From Alteromonas aquimaris (GTDB taxonomy: Bacteria; Pseudomonadota; Gammaproteobacteria; Enterobacterales; Alteromonadaceae), in contig NZ_JAPFRD010000005.1 of assembly GCF_026183695.1 (NCBI RefSeq), forward strand, positions 146,033-210,032: 64,000 nucleotides of DNA. Reading direction: 5' to 3'. The notes below the pieces were generated by a model. The model was not told the origin of the DNA. It did no database searches and worked only from the letters and a program-made list of their open reading frames with translations. Each line of letters starts with the position of its first letter. Within the stretch, counting starts at the first letter, position 1. Made by a program: the position numbers and the translations under genes. Below, in pieces: positions 35,682-44,328 of the stretch.

Positions 35682-35690
35682 GAGGCGATT

Positions 35691-35960
35691 ATGTCACCAG
35701 AAGTGTTTGTACAAATTCTCCGCGAAGCCATGTTTATGGTCATCATGCTGGTATCAGCGGTCATCGTACCCAGTTTGATCGTAGGGTTAATAGTCGCCGT
35801 ATTTCAGGCTGCCACATCCATCAACGAACAAACCATGAGCTTTCTGCCTCGTTTATTGGTTACGCTGCTGGCCCTAAGTTGGGGAGGTAATTGGTTGGTG
35901 CAGCAATTGATGGACTTTACTTTCCACATGGTCGATCAAATCCCGCAAGTCGTGGGATAG
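35691..35960 (+). CDS. fliQ: Flagellar export gate protein FliQ
   Basis: An 89-residue protein with two membrane helices and the FliQ marks LREAMFMVIMLVSAVIVPSL, LIVAVFQAATSINEQTMSF and LPRLLVTLLALSWGG. TAGGAGG lies just upstream, partly made by the fliP stop codon. Confidence 0.95.
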   Translation: MSPEVFVQILREAMFMVIMLVSAVIVPSLIVGLIVAVFQAATSINEQTMSFLPRLLVTLLALSWGGNWLVQQLMDFTFHMVDQIPQVVG

Positions 35961-35976
35961 CGATCAGTAAAACCTC

Positions 35977-36759
35977 ATGGTGTATGAATTAGCCGTAATC
36001 AACCAGTTTTTGACCGACATGATGCTGCCGTTTATGCGTATCAGTGGTTTGTTTGCCACCATGATTGGCATGAGTGCAAAGTCAATTTCGCCTACTGTCC
36101 GCGGTTTGCTGACGGTCATGTTAGCGCTCATTATTATGCCAGTCGTTCCCCCTGTACCGGTAGAAAACCTAGTCAGCATAGGAACGTTTGTCATAGCGGC
36201 CAAAGAAGTGCTGATAGGGGTGGGTATCGGTTTTATATCTATGATGGTTTTGAATACGTTTGTACTCGCAGGTCAAATCATAGCCATGCAGACCGGCTTA
36301 GGATTTGCGTCAATCGTTGATCCGGTTAATGGTATTAACGTGCCCGCCGTAGGTCAGTTCTATCTGATTTTGGCGACGCTACTGTTTTGGACGTTGGATG
36401 GTCATCTGGCCATGATAGAGATGGTGGTGATCAGCTTCGAGGCGTTCCCCATCGTGGGATCCTGGTGGACTGGGCAACAGCTATTGGACATTGTGCACTG
36501 GGGCAGTTGGATGTTTGTTGCATCGGTGACATTGTCGCTGGCGCCTATTGTGTCACTACTCATCGTGAACCTGGCTTTTGGTATTATGACAAAAGCGGCA
36601 CCGCAACTTAATATTTTCAGTATCGGATTTTCAATCGCGCAGATGATGGGACTAACCATCATCTGGATCACCTTGTCCAACTTTACCATGCACTTTAACG
36701 AGTTGTGGGAAAGGGCACTGCAATTCATGTGTGAATTGCTTGCTGTGTGCCCAACATAA
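35977..36759 (+). CDS. fliR: Flagellar export gate protein FliR
   Basis: A 260-residue membrane protein that closes the FliPQR gate. Family marks are MLPFMRISGLFATMIGMSAK, AAKEVLIGVGIGFISMMVLN, AGQIIAMQTGLGFASIVDPV and LFWTLDGHLAMI. It lies 17 bases after fliQ, with flhB following at 12 bases. Confidence 0.95.
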   Translation: MVYELAVINQFLTDMMLPFMRISGLFATMIGMSAKSISPTVRGLLTVMLALIIMPVVPPVPVENLVSIGTFVIAAKEVLIGVGIGFISMMVLNTFVLAGQIIAMQTGLGFASIVDPVNGINVPAVGQFYLILATLLFWTLDGHLAMIEMVVISFEAFPIVGSWWTGQQLLDIVHWGSWMFVASVTLSLAPIVSLLIVNLAFGIMTKAAPQLNIFSIGFSIAQMMGLTIIWITLSNFTMHFNELWERALQFMCELLAVCPT

Positions 36760-36771
36760 AAGGAGGCAGCT

Positions 36772-37896
36772 ATGGCTGATACCGACGATAAAACGGAAGA
36801 ACCCACACAGAAAAAAATTGACGATGCCAGAGAAAAGGGGCAGATAGCGCGCTCAAAAGAGTTATCCACTACCCTGGTTCTAATTTTCAGTGGGGCAATG
36901 TTCTTAGTGATTGGGGGACAGCTCGCTGAGGCCTTATATTCCATCGCATCACGAATGTTCACCTTATCGCGCGATGAAACCTACGACCCTACCCATATGT
37001 TTGGAGCATGGGGAGAAGCACTCACCGCGGTCGCGTTCCCCGTTATCATGTTTCAGTTAGTCGCGATGATTGGTGGTGTGTATGGCAATATTGGTGTAGG
37101 TGGCTTTAATTTTACCTGGCAGTCCGCTGCCCCCAAGTTCAATAAACTGAATCCGTTAAATGGTTTTAAACGCATGTTTGGCCCTGAAGGGCTGGTTGAG
37201 TTGCTTAAATCCATCGCCAAATTTTTTGTGATCGGTGGACTGGCCTTACTCGCCATGTTGTACTACGAAGAGGAAGCCATCCACCTTGATGCAGAAGCCT
37301 ATCCTGGTAATTTCTTCCATGCGATGGAAATGATTGCGTGGGCTTTTTTTATCATGACCTTGGGCATGATCCCCATCTCAGCGATTGATGTGCCGTATCA
37401 GAAATACAAGCACAATAAACAACTGAAAATGACAAAACAGGAAATCAAAGACGAGCATAAAAACGCTGAAGGAGATCCGCAAACCAAGGGGCGTATTCGT
37501 CGCCTACAGTTCCAGGCATCGGCTAAACGAATGATGCAAGAAGTTCCTCAGGCTGATGTGGTAGTAACCAACCCCACCCATTATTCAGTTGCCCTTAAAT
37601 ACGACGAAAATGGCACGCGAGCTCCCGTGGTAGTCGCCAAAGGAGCTGATGAATTGGCCATGCATATTCGTAAAATTGCTACGGCTAATGATGTACCACT
37701 CATCCCTAGCCCTATGCTAACCAGGGCAATTTATTATTCCACCGAGGTGGATAATGAGATCCCGCACAAGCTATTTATGGCGGTAGCGCAGGTATTGGCT
37801 TATGTGTTCCAGCTTAAGGCATTTAAAGCAGGAAAAGGAAAGCGGCCTAAACCTCTTAAGCGTGATTTGCCTATTCCAACAGAACTGCGTCGATAA
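36772..37896 (+). CDS. flhB: Flagellar export switch protein FlhB
   Basis: FlhB switches export from rod/hook to filament substrates after self-cleavage. The 374-residue protein begins DKTEEPTQKKIDDAREKGQI, has four membrane helices, and carries the autocleavage site NPTH at residues 267-270 (VVVTNPTHYSVALKY). AGGAGG precedes the ATG. It ends the fliK operon. Confidence 0.95.
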   Translation: MADTDDKTEEPTQKKIDDAREKGQIARSKELSTTLVLIFSGAMFLVIGGQLAEALYSIASRMFTLSRDETYDPTHMFGAWGEALTAVAFPVIMFQLVAMIGGVYGNIGVGGFNFTWQSAAPKFNKLNPLNGFKRMFGPEGLVELLKSIAKFFVIGGLALLAMLYYEEEAIHLDAEAYPGNFFHAMEMIAWAFFIMTLGMIPISAIDVPYQKYKHNKQLKMTKQEIKDEHKNAEGDPQTKGRIRRLQFQASAKRMMQEVPQADVVVTNPTHYSVALKYDENGTRAPVVVAKGADELAMHIRKIATANDVPLIPSPMLTRAIYYSTEVDNEIPHKLFMAVAQVLAYVFQLKAFKAGKGKRPKPLKRDLPIPTELRR

Positions 37897-37918
37897 AATT
37901 TTTCCTAAATGCCTAACA

Positions 37919-37934
37919 TGGCACAGTAGTTGAA
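37919..37934 (+). promoter_or_regulatory. Degenerate sigma-54-like site before flhA
   Basis: TGGCACAGTAGTTGAA matches the -24 element almost perfectly (TGGCACA) and has TTG at the right distance, but the -12 GC is GA. It lies 65 bases upstream of the flhA ATG in the 102-base gap after flhB. In Vibrio the flhA operon is sigma-54 dependent. Confidence 0.4.
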
Positions 37935-37998
37935 GAATACCTGATTCACAGGCAGTAAGTGTCAAAATTCTGATAGTTTAAAGTGAGACTTAAGTACG

Positions 37999-40113
37999 AT
38001 GGAGTTATCCGGTTATCTGCAACGATTTGATAAAAATCGCATGCAGCATTTCGCCAGCGGTTTAGGGGCCCCGATCGTTCTTCTGGCTATTATGGGCATG
38101 GTCATTTTACCCATGCCACCGTTTCTTTTAGATGTGTTATTTAGTTTCAATATTGCGCTTTCCCTGGTCATTATTCTCGTTGCTGTTCTCACTAAGCGTC
38201 CCGTAGAGTTCGGGATCTTTCCTCTGGTATTGTTAATCGCGACGGTATTACGACTTGCCCTCAACGTGGCCTCCACACGGGTGGTTCTTTTATACGGGCA
38301 CGAAGGTGGAGATGCTGCGGGGAAGGTAATTGAAGCCTTTGGAGAAGTGGTGATTGGTGGCAACTTCGCGGTGGGTATCGTAGTGTTTGCTATCTTGCTT
38401 ATTATCAACTTCAAAGTGGTTACCGCTGGTGCTGGCCGCATCTCAGAAGTAAGCGCACGCTTTACCCTTGACGCTATGCCTGGTAAGCAAATGGCGATTG
38501 ATGCCGATTTGAATGCGGGGTACATCGATCAGGACCAGGCGCGTCAGCGCCGCGAAGAAATTACCGCAGAAGCAGATTTTTACGGTTCAATGGATGGAGC
38601 GTCAAAATTTGTAAAAGGGGATGCCATCGCGGGTTTATTCATCATGTTAATCAATATCGTAGGTGGATTATTTATTGGCATGATCCAACATGATTTGGAT
38701 TTTGGTAACGCCCTGGAGGTGTACACCATTTTGACGATAGGTGATGGACTGGTTGCACAAATTCCTTCGTTGTTACTGTCAGTGGCCACCGCCATTATCG
38801 TGACGAGGGAAAATGAAGACCAGCAAATGGGCGATGAAATTAGAGGTCAGTTGGGTAACCCGCAAGCCCTGACCATTGCCGCCGTGATTTTATTTGTTAT
38901 GGGTATCGTGCCAGGCATGCCGCATTTCGCTTTTCTAAGTTTTGCGGCTATTGCCGGCGGTTACGCCTACTGGCAGGCCAAACGGCTTAACGCAGAAGAG
39001 GCAGAAAAAACCGGCACATCCGCAGCGAAAGCGGGTAAGATAAATACCGATGATTATGTAGCCCCTGAGGTAAAAGAGCTAGGCTGGCATGATGTTCAGC
39101 AAGTTGACACCATCGGTCTGGAAGTGGGGTATCGCCTTATTCCTTTAGTAGACAAATCACAGGGCGGCGAATTACTGACACGTATTAAAGGTGTCAGGAA
39201 AAAGCTCTCGCAGGAGCTGGGCTTTTTAATACCGCCGGTACATATCCGAGATAATTTAGATTTAGATCCTAATGCTTATAATATTGCCATGCTGGGGGTC
39301 ACCATTGGTGAAGCTCAGATCAGTCATGACGAAGAAATGGCGATTAATCCGGGTCAGGTCTTTGGCAAACTCGAAGGCCGCGCAACTCAGGATCCTGCCT
39401 TTGGTCTGGATGCCGTCTGGATCAAACCCAGTCAACGCGAACATGCACAAACCCTGGGCTACACCGTAGTCGATGCAGCCACAGTCGTAGCAACTCACTT
39501 AAGCCAGCTTCTAACCAACAATGCCTATCAGTTACTTGGCCACGAAGAAGTGCAGCAATTATTAGATATGCTGGGCAAAAATAATCCCAAGCTGGTTGAG
39601 GGCCTAGTCCCCGACCTGCTGCCATTAAGTACCGTGGTTAAGGTACTGCAAACGTTGCTGTTTGAGGGGGTGCCTATTAGAGATATGCGTACGATTGTGC
39701 AAACATTGAGTGAATATGCTCCTAAGAGTCAAGACCCGGATGTATTGGTTTCGGCCGTACGTATTGCTCTCAAACGATTAATTGTGCAGGAAATTTGTGA
39801 TGGCAATAAAGAAATCCCCGTCATAACCCTGGCGCCAGAACTGGAACAGATGTTGCACCAGTCCTTACAAGCCGGTGGAGAAGACGGTGCAGGCATTGAG
39901 CCTGGACTCGCTGATAGAATCCAGCAGTCGTTGCAACAAGCCAGTCAGCAACAAGAATTGGCAGGAGAGCCTGCAGTATTGTTAACGTCAGGCATGTTAC
40001 GTCCAGTCTTATCACGCTTCCTGAAGTATTCAGTAGAGGGATTGCATGTACTGTCTTATCAGGAAGTTCCGGATGACAAACAAATTAAAATTGTTAGCTC
40101 TGTGGGTCAATAA
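37999..40113 (+). CDS. flhA: Flagellar export gate protein FlhA
   Basis: FlhA forms the nonameric substrate-docking and proton-channel part of the export gate. The 704-residue protein has about eight N-terminal membrane helices with RPVEFGIFPLVLLIATVLRL, LNVASTRVVLL and AGRISEVSARFTLDAMPGKQ, and the FHIPEP-type loop AIDADLNAGYIDQDQARQRR. The large cytoplasmic domain starts near residue 350 (LGWHDVQQVDTIGLEVGYRL). It heads the flhA-flhF-flhG-fliA series. Confidence 0.95.
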   Translation: MELSGYLQRFDKNRMQHFASGLGAPIVLLAIMGMVILPMPPFLLDVLFSFNIALSLVIILVAVLTKRPVEFGIFPLVLLIATVLRLALNVASTRVVLLYGHEGGDAAGKVIEAFGEVVIGGNFAVGIVVFAILLIINFKVVTAGAGRISEVSARFTLDAMPGKQMAIDADLNAGYIDQDQARQRREEITAEADFYGSMDGASKFVKGDAIAGLFIMLINIVGGLFIGMIQHDLDFGNALEVYTILTIGDGLVAQIPSLLLSVATAIIVTRENEDQQMGDEIRGQLGNPQALTIAAVILFVMGIVPGMPHFAFLSFAAIAGGYAYWQAKRLNAEEAEKTGTSAAKAGKINTDDYVAPEVKELGWHDVQQVDTIGLEVGYRLIPLVDKSQGGELLTRIKGVRKKLSQELGFLIPPVHIRDNLDLDPNAYNIAMLGVTIGEAQISHDEEMAINPGQVFGKLEGRATQDPAFGLDAVWIKPSQREHAQTLGYTVVDAATVVATHLSQLLTNNAYQLLGHEEVQQLLDMLGKNNPKLVEGLVPDLLPLSTVVKVLQTLLFEGVPIRDMRTIVQTLSEYAPKSQDPDVLVSAVRIALKRLIVQEICDGNKEIPVITLAPELEQMLHQSLQAGGEDGAGIEPGLADRIQQSLQQASQQQELAGEPAVLLTSGMLRPVLSRFLKYSVEGLHVLSYQEVPDDKQIKIVSSVGQ

Positions 40114-40142
40114 AATGACGCCATTAAAGAGACGAGGTTGCA

Positions 40143-41519
40143 ATGAAAATTAGACGGTTTTTTGGCAAAGATATGCGCGAAGCGCTAAATAAAGTTAAAG
40201 ATGAACTTGGCAGTGATGCAGTTATCATGTCCAATCGCAAAGTTGCCGATGGCATCGAATTGGTGGCGGCATATGACAAAGAACCAGAGGTGAAGCTTGG
40301 AAATGTCAAACGTCGACAGGCAGAAGCCTCAACGAAAAACGGCAAGCCAACCCCTTCCCTGAGCGAGATCATAGGCGATGATGGTCCAGACAGTTTACGT
40401 GCTCTGCTTGAAAAGCAGCATGCCAGTGTGTCTGCGCCTATTCGCGCCGAACAACCGCCAGCAGCATCGGCGCCAACGCATTCTGTATCGGCGCAGCGAC
40501 CCGCCGCGGTGAAAGAAAATTATCTTAACTTTGATAACGATGTGGCAGAGACGATACCCGTGCGTGAAACGACTAATAGTTCACGGCCAGATAGTACAGA
40601 TTTGGCAAGTATCAGAGAAGAAATTGAATCGTTGCGGAACGTTTTACAGTTTCAGTTAGCTGAGTTACAACAGGAAAAGAAAAGTCGTCACTTGCCAAGT
40701 CATCAATATCTGGCACACAGCCTGATGCAAATGGGGCTAAGTGAATCGTTGGCGGAGCAATTGATTAACTACACCCCTAAAGAATATGGTGAGCGTGAAG
40801 CTTGGGTGTACTTACTCAATTTACTTTCCAATCGCTTGCAAATAGCTGGGAATGATATTTTACGTCAAACCGGTGTGGTGGCCTTGGTTGGGCCTACTGG
40901 AACGGGTAAAACTACCACGGTGGCAAAACTGGCAGCTCGTTATGCGCAGCGACACGGTGCTGAGCAGGTTGCAATGATTACGGTAGACACCTACCGAATT
41001 GCCGCGTACGAACAGTTAGCCACGTATGGCAAAATTATTGGTTGCACGGTACGTAAAGCTCAATCGAGTGAAGAACTGGCGGAGCAGTTGTTCCAACTGC
41101 GACATAAAAAACTGATTTTAATCGATACGGCGGGCTTTAGTCAGCGTGATAGTCGATTAATTAAACAACTCGCTCAATTTGATAACGGTCAGATGCAACC
41201 GGTGAGGAAATATCTGGTCGCTCAAGCCAATACACAATATGCGGCAATGCAACGCATAGTTGACGCCTATAGTAGGATTAAGCTGGATGGTTGCATTTTT
41301 ACTAAGTTAGATGAATGCTACAGTTTAGGAGAAATATTAAGTATTGCTGTGGAAAATCAATTGAGCGTGAGCTATGTTACTGATGGACAACAAGTTCCTG
41401 AAGATATTAAAATTGCCGATGCAAAATCTCTCGTATCTGCTGCCGCAAAGCTTTATAAAAAGTACGGTTTGAATCATACTACAAGCAATCAAGTGGTTAA
41501 CGCAGCACGAGCAGTATGA
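40143..41519 (+). CDS. flhF: Polar flagellum GTPase FlhF
   Basis: FlhF is an SRP-like GTPase that marks the pole for flagellar assembly. The 458-residue protein has the basic N-terminal B domain (MKIRRFFGKDMREALNKVKD), an N domain and the G domain with GPTGTGKT (250-257), ITVDTYRIAAYEQL, LILIDTAGFSQRD and FTKLDECYSLGE. The closing pair of flhF and flhG is typical of polar flagellates. Confidence 0.95.
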   Translation: MKIRRFFGKDMREALNKVKDELGSDAVIMSNRKVADGIELVAAYDKEPEVKLGNVKRRQAEASTKNGKPTPSLSEIIGDDGPDSLRALLEKQHASVSAPIRAEQPPAASAPTHSVSAQRPAAVKENYLNFDNDVAETIPVRETTNSSRPDSTDLASIREEIESLRNVLQFQLAELQQEKKSRHLPSHQYLAHSLMQMGLSESLAEQLINYTPKEYGEREAWVYLLNLLSNRLQIAGNDILRQTGVVALVGPTGTGKTTTVAKLAARYAQRHGAEQVAMITVDTYRIAAYEQLATYGKIIGCTVRKAQSSEELAEQLFQLRHKKLILIDTAGFSQRDSRLIKQLAQFDNGQMQPVRKYLVAQANTQYAAMQRIVDAYSRIKLDGCIFTKLDECYSLGEILSIAVENQLSVSYVTDGQQVPEDIKIADAKSLVSAAAKLYKKYGLNHTTSNQVVNAARAV

Positions 41520-42382
41520 TCGACGATCAAGCGAGTAGCTTACGAAAGATGAATCAATCTCGACTTATTAAAGTTATCGCCGTAACCGGCGGCAAGGGTG
41601 GGGTAGGTAAAACTAACATTACCCTGAACACAGCCATTTCGATGGCCAAACAGGGTAAACGCGTCATGGTTCTTGATGCTGACCTGGGGTTGGCCAATGT
41701 GGATGTGATGCTAGGTTTACGCGTAGAAAAAAATCTGTCCCATGTGTTGTCGGGGGAATGTACCCTGGACGAGGTGTTGGTGACAGGTCCGTATGGCATA
41801 AAGATCGCGCCCGCCACATCCGGGACCCAGTCCATGACCGAGTTATCGCCCACCGAGCATGCTGGGCTTATTCGCGCGTTCAGTGAATTACGTACCCCCA
41901 TTGATGTGCTTATTGTTGATACCGCTGCCGGCATTTCCGATATGGTGCTGAGTTTTTCCCGGGCTTCGCAAGATATTATGGTGGTGGTATGTGATGAACC
42001 TACATCCCTTACTGATGCCTATGCGCTGATCAAGATCCTGAATCGTGAGCATGGCGTATTCAAATTTAAAATCGTTGCGAATATGGTTAGGGACATTCGT
42101 GAAGGGCAAGAGTTGTTCAGTAAACTCTCCAAGGTGACCGGCCGATTTTTAGACGTCGCATTGGAGCTGGTGGCCACCGTCCCGTTCGATGAAAATATTC
42201 GCCGCGCCGTGCGCAAACAAACCGCCATCGTGGATGCCTTTCCCAGCTCACCAGCAGCTATTGCTATTTCACAGCTGGCGACAAAAGCAGCAAAATGGCC
42301 CGTCCCTGAGCAACCTGGTGGACATCTTGAATTTTTCATTGAACAATTAATTTCAAATAAACTAGCGGGTAGTCAACGTTGA
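41516..42382 (+). CDS. flhG: Flagellar number regulator FlhG (FleN)
   Basis: FlhG is a MinD-like ATPase that limits flagellar number and restrains FlrA/FleQ. The 288-residue protein carries the deviant Walker A GGKGGVGKT (residues 25-33), VLDADLGLANVDVMLGLR and VDTAAGISDMVLSF. The N-terminal DQASSLRKM matches the FlhF-stimulating motif of the family. It overlaps flhF and fliA by 4 bases each. Confidence 0.94.
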   Translation: MIDDQASSLRKMNQSRLIKVIAVTGGKGGVGKTNITLNTAISMAKQGKRVMVLDADLGLANVDVMLGLRVEKNLSHVLSGECTLDEVLVTGPYGIKIAPATSGTQSMTELSPTEHAGLIRAFSELRTPIDVLIVDTAAGISDMVLSFSRASQDIMVVVCDEPTSLTDAYALIKILNREHGVFKFKIVANMVRDIREGQELFSKLSKVTGRFLDVALELVATVPFDENIRRAVRKQTAIVDAFPSSPAAIAISQLATKAAKWPVPEQPGGHLEFFIEQLISNKLAGSQR

Positions 42383-43107
42383 ACAGTAAAGCCGCAGCTT
42401 ACCGACAGCAAAATGACAAAGCACAGCTGGTAGAACAGCATGCGACGTTGGTAAAGCGTATTGCTCATCATTTGATGGCGCGTTTACCACCCAGTGTGTT
42501 GGTAGATGACCTCATCCAGGCGGGTATGATCGGTTTGTTGGAAGCCGCTAAAAATTTCGATGGCTCAAAAGGGGCCAGCTTTGAAACCTTTGCAGGCATA
42601 CGTATTCGCGGCGCGATGTTAGATGAAATACGTAAAGGCGATTGGACCCCACGCTCAGTTCATAAAAATAGTCGGGCTATTTCTGACGCTATTTCTCAAG
42701 TTGAAAAGGATACGGGGCGTGATGCCAAGGATGCGGAGATTGCCGCGGTATTAAATGTCAGCCTAAATGATTACCATCAGATGCTAAATGAAGTGAGTGC
42801 CGGAAAACTCGTAGGCATCGAAGATTTAGGGGTGTCAGAAGACGTTATTACCACTGAAGAAAACTCAGGAAGCGATACGCCTCTGGATGATTTAATGCAA
42901 GGTGCTTTCCAAAAAGCACTTGCTCATGCTATTACTACATTACCCGAAAGAGAAGCAATCGTTTTGTCTTTATACTATGATGAGGAACTTAACCTTCGGG
43001 AAATCGGTGAAGTTCTGGATGTAAGCGAATCCAGAGTGAGCCAGATTCACAGCCAAGCCATGCTAAAACTCAAATCGCGAATGAAGTCATGGCGGGTGGG
43101 TGAATAA
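42379..43107 (+). CDS. fliA: Flagellar sigma factor FliA (sigma-28)
   Basis: FliA transcribes late flagellar and chemotaxis genes. The 242-residue sigma-70-family protein shows region 2 (LVDDLIQAGMIGLLEAAKNF, FAGIRIRGAMLDEIRKGDW), region 3 and region 4 (LPEREAIVLSLYYDEELNLR, EIGEVLDVSESRVSQIHSQA). TTG start in a TTGA overlap with the flhG stop. Confidence 0.95.
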   Translation: MNSKAAAYRQQNDKAQLVEQHATLVKRIAHHLMARLPPSVLVDDLIQAGMIGLLEAAKNFDGSKGASFETFAGIRIRGAMLDEIRKGDWTPRSVHKNSRAISDAISQVEKDTGRDAKDAEIAAVLNVSLNDYHQMLNEVSAGKLVGIEDLGVSEDVITTEENSGSDTPLDDLMQGAFQKALAHAITTLPEREAIVLSLYYDEELNLREIGEVLDVSESRVSQIHSQAMLKLKSRMKSWRVGE

Positions 43108-43154
43108 AAAACATACTGAATATTAATAACTTATAACCCTCACTGGAGGCCATT

Positions 43155-43538
43155 TTGGACAAGAGTATGAAAATTCTCGTGGTTGACGATTTTTCAACTA
43201 TGAGACGAATCATAAAAAACCTGCTTAAAGACTTGGGGTTTTCCAATATCCAGGAAGCGGACGATGGAAGTACTGCGTTGCCAATGTTACAACAGGGTGA
43301 CTTCGATTTTGTTGTCACCGACTGGAATATGCCTGGAATGCAAGGTATTGATTTGTTACGCGCAATTAGAGCCGATGACAAACTTAAACATTTACCTGTC
43401 CTAATGGTTACTGCCGAAGCGAAAAAGGAGCAAATTGTTGCTGCTGCTCAGGCTGGGGTAAATGGTTACGTGGTTAAACCCTTTACCGCGGCAACTTTGA
43501 AGGAAAAACTCGACAAAATCTTCGAACGTTTAGGTTAA
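43155..43538 (+). CDS. cheY: Chemotaxis response regulator CheY
   Basis: A 127-residue single receiver domain, very close to enterobacterial Che[19 protein letters not shown], phosphoacceptor Asp56 in [12 protein letters not shown], then [11 protein letters not shown] and [10 protein letters not shown] with the conserved Lys. TTG 43155 is taken as the start because CTGGAGG lies just upstream; ATG 43167 is also possible. Phospho-CheY binds FliM and reverses the motor. Confidence 0.95.
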   Translation: MDKSMKILVVDDFSTMRRIIKNLLKDLGFSNIQEADDGSTALPMLQQGDFDFVVTDWNMPGMQGIDLLRAIRADDKLKHLPVLMVTAEAKKEQIVAAAQAGVNGYVVKPFTAATLKEKLDKIFERLG

Positions 43539-43569
43539 TCCAGACGCTCCAACGGTAGAGGAAAACTGG

Positions 43570-44316
43570 ATGTCGATACAGAACGTCCCTATTACACTAG
43601 AAGAAGCTAAACAGTTGGTCATCTTTCTAGAACAAGATGACCAAGAGTCTGCCAGGGCATTACTTGAAGCTGCTTCGATGAAAGAGTCGATTGAACTCTT
43701 CGCAGAAGTGGGCAAGTTAACACGCCAGCTTCATGATGCATTAAACAGTTTCCAGTTGGACGACCGTATTGCGGGGCTTGCCACTGATGAAATCCCCGAT
43801 GCCCAAACGCGACTCACTTATGTAATCGAAGAAACAGAAAAAGCCGCCAACACCACCATGGACGCTGTCGAGGCAAGCATGCCCATCGCAGAAACACTTT
43901 CTGCGCGCATTGACACAATAATGCCAGAGTGGAAAAAGCTCATGAACCGCCAAATCGAAGTTGGCGAGTTCAAAACATTATGTACTGATTTGGATAAATT
44001 ACTTGTCGATGCTTCTGCAGAGTCAGCAAAATTAACCAGTTTATTAACCGAAGTGTTGATGGCCCAGGGGTATCAGGATCTAACCGGCCAGGTGATTCGT
44101 CGTGTTATCGACCTGGTTAAAGAAGTGGAAGACAGCCTGGTTAATATGTTGACCATGTTCGGCGATGTAGAAAAAACTGAAAAGACTACTAAACCTTCGA
44201 AAGATCAAACCGATAAAATAGAAGCAGAGGGGCCAATTATCGACGCTGAGCAACGAGATGATGTTGTACAGGGGCAGGATGATGTGGACGACCTTTTGTC
44301 GAGCTTAGGTTTTTAG
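43570..44316 (+). CDS. cheZ: CheY phosphatase CheZ
   Basis: CheZ speeds dephosphorylation of CheY. The long-helix protein of 248 residues has the catalytic helix YQDLTGQVIRRVIDLVKEVE (Asp170, Gln174). The C-terminal peptide DDVDDLLSSLGF is the CheY-docking tail. It lies between cheY and cheA. Confidence 0.94.
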   Translation: MSIQNVPITLEEAKQLVIFLEQDDQESARALLEAASMKESIELFAEVGKLTRQLHDALNSFQLDDRIAGLATDEIPDAQTRLTYVIEETEKAANTTMDAVEASMPIAETLSARIDTIMPEWKKLMNRQIEVGEFKTLCTDLDKLLVDASAESAKLTSLLTEVLMAQGYQDLTGQVIRRVIDLVKEVEDSLVNMLTMFGDVEKTEKTTKPSKDQTDKIEAEGPIIDAEQRDDVVQGQDDVDDLLSSLGF

Positions 44317-44328
44317 GGGAGCAGGCGC

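Noticed and set aside
36402..36962. A 186-residue minus-strand gene across fliR and flhB
   Set aside because: It is antisense to two well-conserved membrane-protein genes and shows no recognisable domain.
38013..38525. A 170-residue minus-strand gene inside flhA
   Set aside because: Antisense of the conserved membrane part of flhA, with biased composition and no family pattern.
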